A DNA stretch of 56,189 nt from an uncultured Eubacteriales bacterium (GTDB taxonomy: Bacteria; Bacillota; Clostridia; Christensenellales; Aristaeellaceae): the NCBI GenBank assembly GCA_902777335.1, contig CACYTF010000017.1, positions 1 to 56,189 on the forward strand, in the 5' to 3' direction. A program made the translations under genes and the position numbers. This document shows positions 31,800-40,056 of this stretch, piece by piece. Position 1 is the first letter of the stretch, and each line of letters begins with the position of its first letter. The notes beneath the pieces were generated by a model, which did not search any database, was not told where the DNA came from, and was given only the letters and a program-made list of their open reading frames with translations.

Positions 31800-32516
31800 A
31801 TGAAGAACACCATGGACGAACCGTCCTTCCGCCCCATCACGGTGGAGGACCACAAGGAGCTGGGCCGGCGGCACACGGCGCGCAACCTGACGGCGGTGAA
31901 CGACGCGCTGGGCTTCCCCGTGGGCGACCAATTCGACAGGGATCTGAACGACATACTGAACGGCGACGCCGAGCAGAACGGCGAGGTGGTGGCCATCGCG
32001 CTGATCGACTGCGACGAGTTCGACCACATCAACAAGGACTTCGGCCCGGACGAGGGCGACCGGGTGCTGATCGAGCTGGGCCGCTACATCGCCAGCCGCC
32101 TGCCGGAGGGCGCGGCGGTCTACCGCATCGGCGGCGACGAGTTCGGCATCATCTTCCGGGGCACGCTGGAGCGGGAGGAGATCTTCCTGCTGCTGAACGA
32201 CCTGAAGAACAACTACCAGGTCACAACGCCCGACGGCGTGCGGCAGACCATGACCATCGGCATGGCCACGGCCTTCGAGGACGCCTCCCGCTGCGCGGAG
32301 CTGATCCGCAAGGCCGACGGCGCGCTGTACCGGGCGAAGGTCGGCGGGCGCGACCGGGTGGCCATGGCCAAGGAGGAGAAGATGGTGCCCAAGACCAGCC
32401 ACTACACCCAGGACCAGCTGCAGCGCCTGGCCAAGCTGGCCAAGCGCGAGGGCGTGGGCGAGGCCATACTGCTGCGCGAGGCGCTGGACCTGCTTTTGAA
32501 GAAGTACGATATATAG
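31800..32516 (+). CDS. Soluble diguanylate cyclase (GGDEF) with C-terminal ribbon-helix-helix domain
   Basis: 238 residues, no membrane segment. A ~55-residue N-terminal region precedes a GGDEF domain (about 60-190): the metal site DCDEFDHINKDFG (70-82), GGDEF intact at 111-115 and the closing motif ADGALYRAKVGGRDRV. No RxxD inhibitory I-site lies upstream of GGDEF. The C-terminal 40 residues (KTSHYTQDQLQRLAKLAKR, then VGEAILLREALDLLLKKY) have the strand-helix-turn-helix pattern of CopG/Arc-type DNA-binding domains. The protein may make or sense c-di-GMP and bind DNA. ATG 31800 is used because GGAG sits 9 nt upstream; ATG 31791 directly abuts it. It is monocistronic, with a palindromic promoter and a terminator. 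Confidence 0.85.
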   Translation: MKNTMDEPSFRPITVEDHKELGRRHTARNLTAVNDALGFPVGDQFDRDLNDILNGDAEQNGEVVAIALIDCDEFDHINKDFGPDEGDRVLIELGRYIASRLPEGAAVYRIGGDEFGIIFRGTLEREEIFLLLNDLKNNYQVTTPDGVRQTMTIGMATAFEDASRCAELIRKADGALYRAKVGGRDRVAMAKEEKMVPKTSHYTQDQLQRLAKLAKREGVGEAILLREALDLLLKKYDI

Positions 32517-32530
32517 TTTCCCGCAACGAC

Positions 32531-32566
32531 GACAGGCGGCGCGACCCGAAGGTCCCGCCGCCTGTC
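32531..32566. terminator. Terminator between the GGDEF-RHH gene and deoC
   Basis: Perfect 11-bp arms GACAGGCGGCG and complement (32531-32541 and 32556-32566), followed by ATTCGTTTTG on the plus strand. It serves the GGDEF gene and probably the convergent deoC. Confidence 0.8.
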
Positions 32567-32579
32567 ATTCGTTTTGCGT

Positions 32580-33230
32580 TTATTCGCTGACGATCGCGAT
32601 GCCGCTGCTGGCGCCGATCCGGTTCGCGCCGGCCTCGATCATCGCCAGCGCCTCCGCCCGGGTGTGGATGCCGCCCGCCGCCTTCACGCCCATGTCCGCT
32701 CCCACGGTCTTGCGCATCAGCGCCACGTCCTGCACGGTGGCCCCGGACTTGGAGTAGCCGGTGGAGGTCTTCACGAAGTCCGCCTTCGCGGCCTTGGCCG
32801 CCAGGCACGCCTTCACCTTCTCCTCGTCGGTCAGAAGGCACGCCTCGATGATCACCTTCAGCTTCGCCGCGCCGCAGGCCGCCTTCACCGCCGCGATGTC
32901 GCGCTGCACGTAGTCCCAGTCGCCGTCCTTCGCGGCGCCGATGTCGATGACCATGTCCACCTCGCGGGCGCCGTTCTTCACCGCCACGGCGGCCTCGGCC
33001 GCCTTGCTCTCAGCGGGGATCGCGCCGAAGGGGAAGCCCACCACGCAGCAGGGCGTCACATCGCTGCCCTCCAGCGCCTTCGCCGCCAGGGCGATGCGGC
33101 TGGGGTTCACGCACACGCTGGCGAAGTGATACGCCTTCGCCTCGTCGCACAGCTTCAGGATCTGCGCCGCGGTGGCGTCCGGCTTCAACAGGGTGTGATC
33201 GATGGTTCCGGCCAGTTCTCTCGCGTTCAT
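32580..33230 (-). CDS. deoC: Deoxyribose-phosphate aldolase
   Basis: 216 residues, class I aldolase that splits 2-deoxyribose-5-phosphate into glyceraldehyde-3-phosphate and acetaldehyde. Motifs: [43 protein letters not shown], the Schiff-base lysine in [10 protein letters not shown] and [13 protein letters not shown] with [14 protein letters not shown] lies 7 nt before the ATG. It is alone rather than in a deo operon. The AATGTATATACATT palindrome just upstream (33254-33267) may be its operator. Confidence 0.95.
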   Translation of the reverse strand: MNARELAGTIDHTLLKPDATAAQILKLCDEAKAYHFASVCVNPSRIALAAKALEGSDVTPCCVVGFPFGAIPAESKAAEAAVAVKNGAREVDMVIDIGAAKDGDWDYVQRDIAAVKAACGAAKLKVIIEACLLTDEEKVKACLAAKAAKADFVKTSTGYSKSGATVQDVALMRKTVGADMGVKAAGGIHTRAEALAMIEAGANRIGASSGIAIVSE

Positions 33231-33284
33231 ATTTCATCCTCCGTTCTTATATGTCAATGTATATACATTGCATGATCCATCGAG

Positions 33285-33398
33285 AAATCCACATTTTCCA
33301 CACAGTTATCCACAGGTTTTGGGGGTAAAACCCCCGTTTGGACGGCTTTTTGGAGGGTTATCCACATATTCAGACTCCATGCATAAAAATTATCCACA
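33285..33398 (+). promoter_or_regulatory. Cluster of DnaA boxes (possible DnaA-binding cluster or origin)
   Basis: Three consensus boxes TTATCCACA at 33306-33314, 33358-33366 and 33390-33398, plus near-matches TTTTCCACA (33294-33302) and AAATCCACA (33285-33293), all in the same orientation. The first two abut and the third follows after 3 nt. A GGGGGTAAAACCCCC hairpin lies between boxes, and a CAGACTTCGGTCTG hairpin overlaps the end of the last. Confidence 0.7.
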
Positions 33399-33410
33399 GA
33401 CTTCGGTCTG

Positions 33411-33592
33411 TCACGGTCAAATTCGCTCCTCAATTCCGGCTTGATTGTGACTTTTCATGGCGTGATATTTCCAATTTCCGTCACATTTCAGCGGCGGAAC
33501 CGCCATACACGGGCCGGCGGGCGGCGGTCCGGCCGGTCGGAAACCGGTCGAATCATTACAATTCTGTTACAAAAGAATGGACCGCTCCTCCG
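33411..33592. other. Non-coding remainder of the deoC-downstream intergenic region
   Basis: No credible gene. TGTGAC (33446-33451) and GTCACA (33480-33485) form a short inverted pair, and the GC-rich CCGGTCGG-AAA-CCGGTCG sequence near 33530-33550 may be the 3' hairpin of the minus-strand membrane-protein gene. Confidence 0.4.
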
Positions 33593-33955
33593 CTACCGGC
33601 GGCCCGCCGCCACCGCGCACACCGCGTTGATCAGTACCGCGGTCAGCACGGCGCACAGCGGCCCGGGCAGCTCGAAGCCCTCCACCAGCGCGTCGCAGCC
33701 GTACAGCAGCCCCACGTCGATCACCATGCCGAACAGGCCCAGCGTCATGCAGCCCAGCGGCGCGGTGATCAGCCGCAGCGCCGGCCTGAGCAGAAGGTGC
33801 GCAAGCCCCAGCAGCGCGCCGGTGGCCAGCGCGGGCGCCAGCTGCTGGGCCGTCGGCGTGCCCGCGTAGGCCCCCGTCATCGCCGCCACGGTGGGCACGG
33901 CCAGCGTGCAGCACAGGAATATGACGGACCAGCGCCCGCCCTTTTTCTTTTTCAC
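33593..33955 (-). CDS. Small four-helix membrane protein (phage holin 4 / YvlD-like)
   Basis: 120 residues from GTG 33955, with about four helices. Visible blocks are KKKKGGRWSVIFLCCTLAV, LATGALLGLAHLLLRPAL, LITAPLGCMTLGLFGMVID and LCAVLTAVLINAVCAVAA. The pattern N-terminal basic, LRPxLxLLxxPLxxLTLGLF with a polar helix is that of the YvlD/phage holin 4_2 superfamily. AAGGAG precedes the GTG by 8 nt, and GTGA overlaps the stop of the pseudouridine synthase gene by 3 nt, so the two are coupled. The function is unknown; relatives are linked to envelope stress in Bacillus. Confidence 0.75.
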   Translation of the reverse strand: MKKKKGGRWSVIFLCCTLAVPTVAAMTGAYAGTPTAQQLAPALATGALLGLAHLLLRPALRLITAPLGCMTLGLFGMVIDVGLLYGCDALVEGFELPGPLCAVLTAVLINAVCAVAAGRR

Positions 33956-34677
33956 GCGTCGTTCTCCTTGAAATAGGCTTCGATCTCCGGCCAGAAGGCG
34001 GTCCAGGGCTCCGTCCGGGGCGGCGGGCACGCAAAGCGCATGGCCACGTGCCGCGTGGGGTGCTCCAGCGCCAGGCTGGCCGCCCACAGGGCGATCTGCT
34101 GGCCGGGCCGGCCCTGGCCGTAGCGGGCGTCGCCCCACAGCGGAAGACCCGCGTGGGCGTGCTGCACCCGGATCTGGTGGGCCCGGCCGGTAAAAAGCCG
34201 CGCCTCCGTCAGCGTCAGGCCCTCCCGCCGCGCCAGCGGCCGGGAGGCGAGCCGGGCATGCTTCGCGCCGGGCGTGCCCGCGGGCGCCACGCGCACCGTG
34301 CCGGTGGCCGGGTCCTTCACAAGGTCGTCCTCCAGCGTCACCTCGCCGGGCAGGCTGCCCCGCAGCACCGCCAGGTAGCGCCGGTCCTGGGCGTGCTCCG
34401 CGAAGGCTGCTGACAGCCGGGCCGCCGCCTTGGACGTGCGGGCGAACACCATCACCCCGCCCACGGGCCGGTCCAGCCGGTGCACCAGCCCCAGGTACAC
34501 GTTCCCCGGCTTCTGATATTTATTGCCAATGTAGCGCTTCAGTATGCTCAGCAGGTCGTCGTCCCCCGATCGGTCCGCCTGCGCCGGCAGGTTGGGCGGC
34601 TTCACCACCGCCAGAAGGTGGTTGTCCTCGTACAGCACGTCTATGCCGTACCGCCCCGCGCGCACGGTGTCGATCAT
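33952..34677 (-). CDS. RluA-family pseudouridine synthase
   Basis: 241 residues. It converts uridine to pseudouridine in rRNA or tRNA. Motif I is VLYEDNHLLAVVKPPNLPAQ; the catalytic Asp is in GLVHRLDRPVGGVMVFARTS; then RRYLAVLRGSLP and the closing LFTGRAHQIRVQHAHAGLPLWGD. There is no S4 domain, so it belongs to the short RluA/RluC-like group (as YhcT/YlyB-type). ATG 34677 is preceded by GGGGGAGG 10 nt upstream; a longer frame extends across the promoter and is rejected. The RNA target site is not predictable. Confidence 0.88.
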   Translation of the reverse strand: MIDTVRAGRYGIDVLYEDNHLLAVVKPPNLPAQADRSGDDDLLSILKRYIGNKYQKPGNVYLGLVHRLDRPVGGVMVFARTSKAAARLSAAFAEHAQDRRYLAVLRGSLPGEVTLEDDLVKDPATGTVRVAPAGTPGAKHARLASRPLARREGLTLTEARLFTGRAHQIRVQHAHAGLPLWGDARYGQGRPGQQIALWAASLALEHPTRHVAMRFACPPPRTEPWTAFWPEIEAYFKENDA

Positions 34678-34699
34678 CGGATTCGCACCTCCCCCGTGC

Positions 34700-34728
34700 A
34701 TTTTACCACCATTGTTCCCCGGATGCAA
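34700..34728 (-). promoter_or_regulatory. Promoter of the pseudouridine synthase gene
   Basis: Minus strand: -35 TTGCAT (34723-34728), 17-bp spacer, -10 TAAAAT (34700-34705). Confidence 0.8.
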
Positions 34729-34746
34729 GCATTGCGGAAATAGCGG

Positions 34747-34775
34747 TTGCAACAAAGGCCAAAATGGTTTAAAAT
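34747..34775 (+). promoter_or_regulatory. Promoter of the HAD-hprK-glcK-pepT operon
   Basis: -35 TTGCAA (34747-34752), 17-bp spacer, -10 TAAAAT (34770-34775), divergent from the preceding promoter. Confidence 0.8.
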
Positions 34776-34817
34776 AGAGGGGAATGTGAAATTCGATCAG
34801 CAAGGAGACCCGCCCCC

Positions 34818-35672
34818 ATGATACGCCTGATTGCCACGGACCTGGACGACACGCTGCTGGACGCCGGCAGCGCGCTGACGGCGCGGTCGCGGGCGGCGCT
34901 GCAGGCGGCGATGGCCGCGGGCTGCGGCGTCGCGATCGTCAGCGGCAGGATGGTGGAGGCCACGCTGCCCTTCGCCCGGCAGATCGGCGTGAACGCCCCG
35001 ATGGTGGTCTACAACGGGGCCATGGTGTACGACCACCGCTCGGGCGAGACGCTGTTCGCCAGGCGCATCCCCTTCGATACGGCGCTGGGCATGCTGCGCA
35101 TGATCGAGGCCATGGGCCTGTACGTGCAGCTGTACCCGGGCATGGGCTACTGCTGCGACGTGCCGCTGCCCCAGACCGAGGCCTACGCCCGGCAGATCCG
35201 GGTGCCGGCGACGCCGGTGGGCATGCCCCTGTCCCGCTGGCTCAAGGCGCACCCCTGCGACCCGCAGAAGCTGCTGATCATCGACACGCCCGAGGGCGCG
35301 ACGGCGGCGCAGGCGGCGCTGACCGAGGCGTTTCCCGGCGGCGTGTGCTGCATGAAGTCCAAGCCCCACTTCCTGGAGATCATGCCCGAGGGCGTGGACA
35401 AGGGGCGCGCGCTGGCCCTGCTGGCCCACAGGCTGGGCGTCGACCCCGACGAGGTGATGGCCTTCGGCGACGGGGAGAACGACGTGCCGATGCTCACCTT
35501 CGCCGGCGCGGGCTTCGCCATGGCCAACGGCTGCGAACCAGCCCGGGCCCGCGCGAAGCGCATCGCCCCGCCCAACACCGAAGACGGCGTGGCCCGGATC
35601 GTCGGGCAGTACCTGCAACAGGGCCTGATCGGCCCGCTTCCAAAGACCCCTCAGGAGGTATCGCGTTCATGA
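34818..35672 (+). CDS. Cof-type HAD-superfamily phosphatase
   Basis: 284 residues. HAD motif I is ATDLDDTLLDAG (nucleophile Asp), motif II VAIVSGRM, a IIB-type cap with YLQ-like segments (LYVQLYPGMGYCC), then motif III KGRALALLAHRLG and motif IV MAFGDGENDVPML. This family dephosphorylates sugar phosphates and similar metabolites. AAGGAG lies 10 nt before the ATG. The stop overlaps the hprK start by 4 nt. Its position before hprK and glcK suggests sugar-phosphate metabolism, but the substrate is unknown. Confidence 0.9.
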   Translation: MIRLIATDLDDTLLDAGSALTARSRAALQAAMAAGCGVAIVSGRMVEATLPFARQIGVNAPMVVYNGAMVYDHRSGETLFARRIPFDTALGMLRMIEAMGLYVQLYPGMGYCCDVPLPQTEAYARQIRVPATPVGMPLSRWLKAHPCDPQKLLIIDTPEGATAAQAALTEAFPGGVCCMKSKPHFLEIMPEGVDKGRALALLAHRLGVDPDEVMAFGDGENDVPMLTFAGAGFAMANGCEPARARAKRIAPPNTEDGVARIVGQYLQQGLIGPLPKTPQEVSRS

Positions 35673-36592
35673 TATCCGAAGCCGATTTTGTCAAGAGCCT
35701 CGGCCTGACCCGGGTGCTGGCCACCGACAGCAAGGAGCTGAACATCGAGGTCAGCAACACCAACCGCCCGGGCATGCAGTTCGCCAATTACTGGGACTTC
35801 TTCCCCTACGAGCGGCCCCAGCTGCTGGGCAAGGTGGAGATGACCTATCTGTCCCAGCTGGACGAGCTGACCCGCCGCGAGCGGCTGGGGAAGTACTTCA
35901 ACTACCCGCTGCCCTGCATCATCATCTGCCGCGGCTACCCCTGCTTCGACGAGATGCTGGTGCTGGCCATGGCGCGCAAGGTGCCCATCTACTCCACCAA
36001 GAAGGAGACCACCCAGTTCGAGCTGGAGCTGATCGCCTTCCTGCGGGACCGGCTGGCCCCCCGGGAGACGCGCCACGGCGTGCTGGTGAATGTGTTCGGC
36101 GCGGGCCTGATGATCACCGGCAACAGCGGCGTGGGCAAGAGCGAGGCGGCGCTGGAGCTGATCAAGCGCGGCCACCAGCTGGTGGCGGACGACGTGGTGG
36201 ACATCCGCCGCGTGGAGGACAACCGGCTGATCGGCGAGGCGCCGGAGCTGGTGCGCCACTTCATGGAGATCCGCGGCGTGGGCATCATCGACGTGTCCAC
36301 GATGTACGGCGCCGGCGCGATCATGCGCAGCAAGACCATCGACCTGATCATCCACCTGGAGCTGTGGCAGGCCGACAAGGAGTACGACCGGCTGGGCCTG
36401 ACCGACAACTACACCGAGATCCTGGGCGTGAAGGTGCCCAGCCTGCTGCTGCCCATCCACCCCGGCCGCAACCTGGCCGTGGTGCTGGAGGTGGCCGCGC
36501 GCAACCAGCGCCTGAAGCAGATGGGCTACAACGCCGCCAACGAACTGACCCGCCGCCACATGGAGCGGTTTCAGCATTCCATTGAGGAATAA
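35669..36592 (+). CDS. hprK: HPr kinase/phosphorylase
   Basis: 307 residues. It phosphorylates Ser46 of HPr and governs carbon catabolite repression in Firmicutes. The N-terminal domain ends before PLPCIIICRGYPCFDEML, and the C-terminal kinase has Walker A GNSGVGKSEAALELI (~150), ADDVVDIRRV, the HprK signature MEIRGVGIIDV and LLLPIHPGRNLAVVLEVAA. The start is ATG 35669, overlapping the HAD stop (ATGA) with AGGAGG about 10 nt upstream. The next gene is glucokinase, a fitting regulatory neighbour. No HPr or CcpA gene is in the window. Confidence 0.96.
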   Translation: MISEADFVKSLGLTRVLATDSKELNIEVSNTNRPGMQFANYWDFFPYERPQLLGKVEMTYLSQLDELTRRERLGKYFNYPLPCIIICRGYPCFDEMLVLAMARKVPIYSTKKETTQFELELIAFLRDRLAPRETRHGVLVNVFGAGLMITGNSGVGKSEAALELIKRGHQLVADDVVDIRRVEDNRLIGEAPELVRHFMEIRGVGIIDVSTMYGAGAIMRSKTIDLIIHLELWQADKEYDRLGLTDNYTEILGVKVPSLLLPIHPGRNLAVVLEVAARNQRLKQMGYNAANELTRRHMERFQHSIEE

Positions 36593-36623
36593 TATGAGGA
36601 ATAATATACAGGAGGGTAATCTC

Positions 36624-37568
36624 ATGTACTATATCGGTATAGACCTTGGCGGCACCGGCATCAAGGCCGGCGTCGTGGACGAGAACGGCAACATCATACT
36701 GAAGGACAGCTGCCCCACCGGGGCGGAGCGGGGCTACGGCGCCGTGATCCAGGACATGGCCATGCTGGCCATCGACGTGACCAAGCGCAGCGGCCACCGC
36801 ATGGACGAGATCAAGGCCATCGGCATCGGCCTTCCGGGGGTGATGGACCCCCGCACCGGCCGGGTGCCCTTCTGCACCAATCTGGCCTGGCACGACGTGC
36901 CGATCATCGAGGAGATGGCCAAGTACACCGACCGGCCCGTGTTCGTGGACAACGACGCCACGGTGGCGGGTCTGGCCGAGTCGGTGGCGGGCGTGTCGGC
37001 GGGCTGCCAGAACAGCGTGTTCGTCACGCTGGGCACCGGCGTGGGCGGCGGCGTGGTCATCGGCGGTAAGGTGTTCTCCGGCAGCCACGGCGTGGCCTCG
37101 GAGATCGGCCACATGGTCACCGTGGCGGGCGGCGAGATGTGCACCTGCGGCAACCGCGGCTGCTGGGAACGCTACGCCAGCGCCACCGCGCTGATCCGCG
37201 AGGGCCGCAAGCTGTGCGGCGCCAAGCCCGACACCGCGCTGTTGAAGGCCGTGGACGGCGACCTGAAGGCCATCACCGCCAAGCACGTGATCGACCTGGC
37301 CAAGGCCGGCGACCCGGACTGCAAGGCGCTGTTCGACGGCTACGTGTACCACCTGTGCGTGGGCCTGAGCAACCTGGTCAACGTGTACGACCCCGAGGTC
37401 ATCGCCCTGGGCGGCGGCGTGTCCCACGCGGGCGAGTTCCTGCTGGACGCCGTGCGCGCGAAGCTCCCGTCGATGATCTTCTACAAGGACATGCCCTACG
37501 CCCGCGTGGAGCTGGCCAAGCTGACCAACGACGCCGGCATCATCGGCGCGGCGATGTTAGGCAGGTAA
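36624..37568 (+). CDS. glcK: ROK-family glucokinase
   Basis: 314 residues. It phosphorylates glucose with ATP. The ATP loop is MYYIGIDLGGTGIKAGVVDE; then GIGLPGVMDPRTG, FVDNDATVAGLAE, TLGTGVGGGVVIGGKVFSG, and the ROK zinc motif CTCGNRGCWERYAS. The C-terminal VIALGGGVSHAGEFLLDAV is also conserved. AGGAGG lies 8 nt before ATG 36624. It starts 31 nt after hprK and ends 1 nt before the pepT start, so the genes are one transcript. Confidence 0.93.
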   Translation: MYYIGIDLGGTGIKAGVVDENGNIILKDSCPTGAERGYGAVIQDMAMLAIDVTKRSGHRMDEIKAIGIGLPGVMDPRTGRVPFCTNLAWHDVPIIEEMAKYTDRPVFVDNDATVAGLAESVAGVSAGCQNSVFVTLGTGVGGGVVIGGKVFSGSHGVASEIGHMVTVAGGEMCTCGNRGCWERYASATALIREGRKLCGAKPDTALLKAVDGDLKAITAKHVIDLAKAGDPDCKALFDGYVYHLCVGLSNLVNVYDPEVIALGGGVSHAGEFLLDAVRAKLPSMIFYKDMPYARVELAKLTNDAGIIGAAMLGR

Positions 37569-37569
37569 T

Positions 37570-38778
37570 ATGAATATGACAGCAACTGAACGCTTCTTAA
37601 ACTACGTAGCCTACGACACCGCGTCGGACGAGAACAGCCCCACCTGCCCGAGCACCGAGAAGCAGTGGGCGCTGGCCCGGGCGCTGGCGGAGGAGATGAA
37701 GGGCCTGGGCATTGATAACGCCCGGGTGGACGGGCACGGCTACGTGTACGGCAGCATCCCGGAGAACGCGCCGGGCCTGCCGGCCATCGGGCTGATCGCC
37801 CACATGGACGTGGTGGACTGCGTGCCCAGCGCGCCGGTGAAGCCCGCCGTCATCGAAAACTACGACGGCAGCCCGGTGACGCTTCAGAACGGCGACGTGC
37901 TGGACCCCGCCCTGTTCCCGGTGGTCAAGGGGGCGAAGGGCAAGTCCCTGATCGTCACCGACGGCAACACCTCCCTCGGCGCGGACGACAAGGCCGGCGT
38001 CGCCGAGATCATGACGGCCTGCGCGCGCATACTCGCCGACCCGTCGCTGAAGCACGGCAAGATCTGCGTCGGCTTCACCCCGGACGAGGAGATCGGCCGC
38101 GGCGCGGACCGGTTCGACGTGCAGGGCTTCGGCGCGGACTTCGCCTACACGGTGGACGGCGGCGCGGTGGGCGGCATCAGCTATGAAAACTTCAACGCCG
38201 CCGCCGGCAGGGTGACGGTGCACGGCCGCAGCGTGCATCCGGGCAGCGCCAAGAACATCATGCTGAACGCATCGCTGGTGGCCATGGAGTTCGCCCGCCT
38301 GCTGCCGCCCCAGGAGCGGCCGGAGCACACCGAGGGCTACGAGGGCTTCTACCACCTGACCGATATGCAGGGCCAGGAGGAGCTGGCCACCCTCAGCTAC
38401 ATCATCCGCGACCACGACAGGGCCCGCTTCGAGGCCCGCAAGGCCCGGTTTATGGGCATCGCCGACTACCTGAACGGCGTGTACGGGCCGGGGACGGTGG
38501 AGGCGTCGGTGAAGGACTCCTACTACAACATGCGCGAGGTCATTGAAAAGCGCATGGAGATCGTGGAGCGGGCCAACGCCGCCTACCGCGCCGCGGGCGT
38601 GGAGCCCTGGAGCGAACCCATCCGCGGCGGCACCGACGGCGCGCGGCTGACCTTCATGGGTCTGCCCTGCCCCAACCTGGCCACCGGCGGCATGAACTTC
38701 CACGGCCGGTTCGAGTGCATCGCGGCCCAGGACCTGGAGCTGATGACCGAGGTGCTGGTGCGCCTGATCTGTGAATGA
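37570..38778 (+). CDS. pepT: Peptidase T (tripeptide aminopeptidase, M20B)
   Basis: 402 residues. A di-zinc cytosolic aminopeptidase releasing N-terminal residues from tripeptides. Metal ligands and catalytic residues are visible in GLIAHMDVVDCVP, TSLGADDKAGVAEI, FTPDEEIGRGADRFD and YTVDGGAVGGISYENFN; the late HGRFECIA supplies the last His. The motif is HMDV rather than HMDT. ATG 37570 is 1 nt after the glcK stop; Met3 has better spacing from AGG. It probably recycles peptides for this amino-acid-using organism. Confidence 0.94.
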   Translation: MNMTATERFLNYVAYDTASDENSPTCPSTEKQWALARALAEEMKGLGIDNARVDGHGYVYGSIPENAPGLPAIGLIAHMDVVDCVPSAPVKPAVIENYDGSPVTLQNGDVLDPALFPVVKGAKGKSLIVTDGNTSLGADDKAGVAEIMTACARILADPSLKHGKICVGFTPDEEIGRGADRFDVQGFGADFAYTVDGGAVGGISYENFNAAAGRVTVHGRSVHPGSAKNIMLNASLVAMEFARLLPPQERPEHTEGYEGFYHLTDMQGQEELATLSYIIRDHDRARFEARKARFMGIADYLNGVYGPGTVEASVKDSYYNMREVIEKRMEIVERANAAYRAAGVEPWSEPIRGGTDGARLTFMGLPCPNLATGGMNFHGRFECIAAQDLELMTEVLVRLICE

Positions 38779-38797
38779 CCCCCTGAAAGGAACCGAC

Positions 38798-40030
38798 ATG
38801 AACAAGACCCCCTCGAAGGCCCTGTCCCGCGCCGTCGCCGCGGTGCTGGCGGCGGCGTTTCTCGGCTTTGTGTTCACGGCATTCTTTACGATGCTGATCC
38901 AGAGCGGCGACGCGCTGCGCCACTCGGTGCAGATGACGCCGACGATGAAGAAAAAGCTCCCGGAAAACCCCGACCGGCTGGACCGGCTGTCGGCGCGCAT
39001 CAACGGCTTTACCTCGGCCGCCGCCGCCAACATGTGGCTGAAGGACGACATGGGCTATGTGAACTCCACCTTCCAGTACGCGCTGGGCAAGAAGGTCATC
39101 AACACCGGCAGCCGGAACATGATCAGGCTGAACAGCGGCCACCTGTACGACCTGACGGACTACAAGTCGCTGACGGGCAACGCCCGAGACATCGCCGCGC
39201 TGCGCAACACCACGCTGAAGGACTACCCCTTCCTGTTCGTCTACGAGCACCCCACGCTGTACGACGCGGCCATGCTGCCGCAGGACTACGCGGCGCTGGA
39301 CCACTCCGCAGAGATGGCCGGCGAGGTGCTCTCGGCCTTGAGGAACGAGGGCATACCGGTGCTGGACAGCCGCGACGTGCTGCCCCATTGCGGCCTGCCG
39401 ATGAACGATCTGTTGATGTTCACCGACCAGCACTGGTCCACCCTGGCGGCCATCGTCATGGGCCGGGCCATCGCAGGCGAACTGAATGAAATTGCCGGCG
39501 CGGGGCTGGACACCTCGCTGCTGGATCCGGCACACCTTCAGACGCTGCGCCACGAGAAGCTGTTCCTGGGCAAGTACGGCCAGCGGGTGGGCACCCGCTT
39601 CATACAGCCCGACGACATCGTGGAATACTGGCCGGAATACGACACCACCGTCACCCGGGACTCCGTCCGCGGCGACAAGACGGAGCACGTCGCCGGCAGC
39701 TTCCGCGAGGTCATCACCCGCGCCGACCGGCTGGAGCCCGCGCCGGGCAAGACCTGGAACACCTACGCCTACACCTACTACGGCCAGGCCGAGTCCTACG
39801 ACATCATGTACAACGCGGCCGCCCCGGACTTCACGATACTGCTGCTGAAGGATTCCTACAGCGCCCCCATCGGGCGCTTCCTGTCGCTGGCCGCCCGCCG
39901 GGTGGTCTGCCTGGATCTGCGCCAGGAGGTGGAGCCGCTGGAAAGCTGGCTGGAGAAGTACCGCCCCGACGCCGTGGTGATGTCCTACAGCCTGCAGATG
40001 CTGCGGGACGACGAGTATGCGTTCAATTAA
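38798..40030 (+). CDS. Membrane-anchored AlgX/AlgJ-like (DHHW-type) SGNH-fold protein
   Basis: 410 residues. An N-terminal signal anchor (AVAAVLAAAFLGFVFTAFFT) is followed by an extracytoplasmic domain. Motif FTDQHWSTLAAIVMGRAIA resembles the DHHWT box, and FTILLLKDSYSAPIGRF resembles the SGNH/AlgX GDS-type block; the ending VVCLDLRQEVE, then YRPDAVVMSYSLQML is typical of Clostridial DHHW proteins. Such proteins O-acetylate exopolysaccharides with an MBOAT partner, but no MBOAT gene is present here. GAAAGGAA precedes ATG 38798. The catalytic Ser/Asp arrangement is not canonical, so activity is uncertain. Confidence 0.65.
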   Translation: MNKTPSKALSRAVAAVLAAAFLGFVFTAFFTMLIQSGDALRHSVQMTPTMKKKLPENPDRLDRLSARINGFTSAAAANMWLKDDMGYVNSTFQYALGKKVINTGSRNMIRLNSGHLYDLTDYKSLTGNARDIAALRNTTLKDYPFLFVYEHPTLYDAAMLPQDYAALDHSAEMAGEVLSALRNEGIPVLDSRDVLPHCGLPMNDLLMFTDQHWSTLAAIVMGRAIAGELNEIAGAGLDTSLLDPAHLQTLRHEKLFLGKYGQRVGTRFIQPDDIVEYWPEYDTTVTRDSVRGDKTEHVAGSFREVITRADRLEPAPGKTWNTYAYTYYGQAESYDIMYNAAAPDFTILLLKDSYSAPIGRFLSLAARRVVCLDLRQEVEPLESWLEKYRPDAVVMSYSLQMLRDDEYAFN

Positions 40031-40056
40031 ACTTGACAAAAGAAAGGAACCACATC

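Noticed and set aside
33567..34034. Alternative minus-strand frame overlapping the small membrane protein and pseudouridine synthase
   Set aside because: Arg/Gly-rich frame without helices; the GTG 33955 frame has a ribosome binding site, coupling and a coherent membrane topology.
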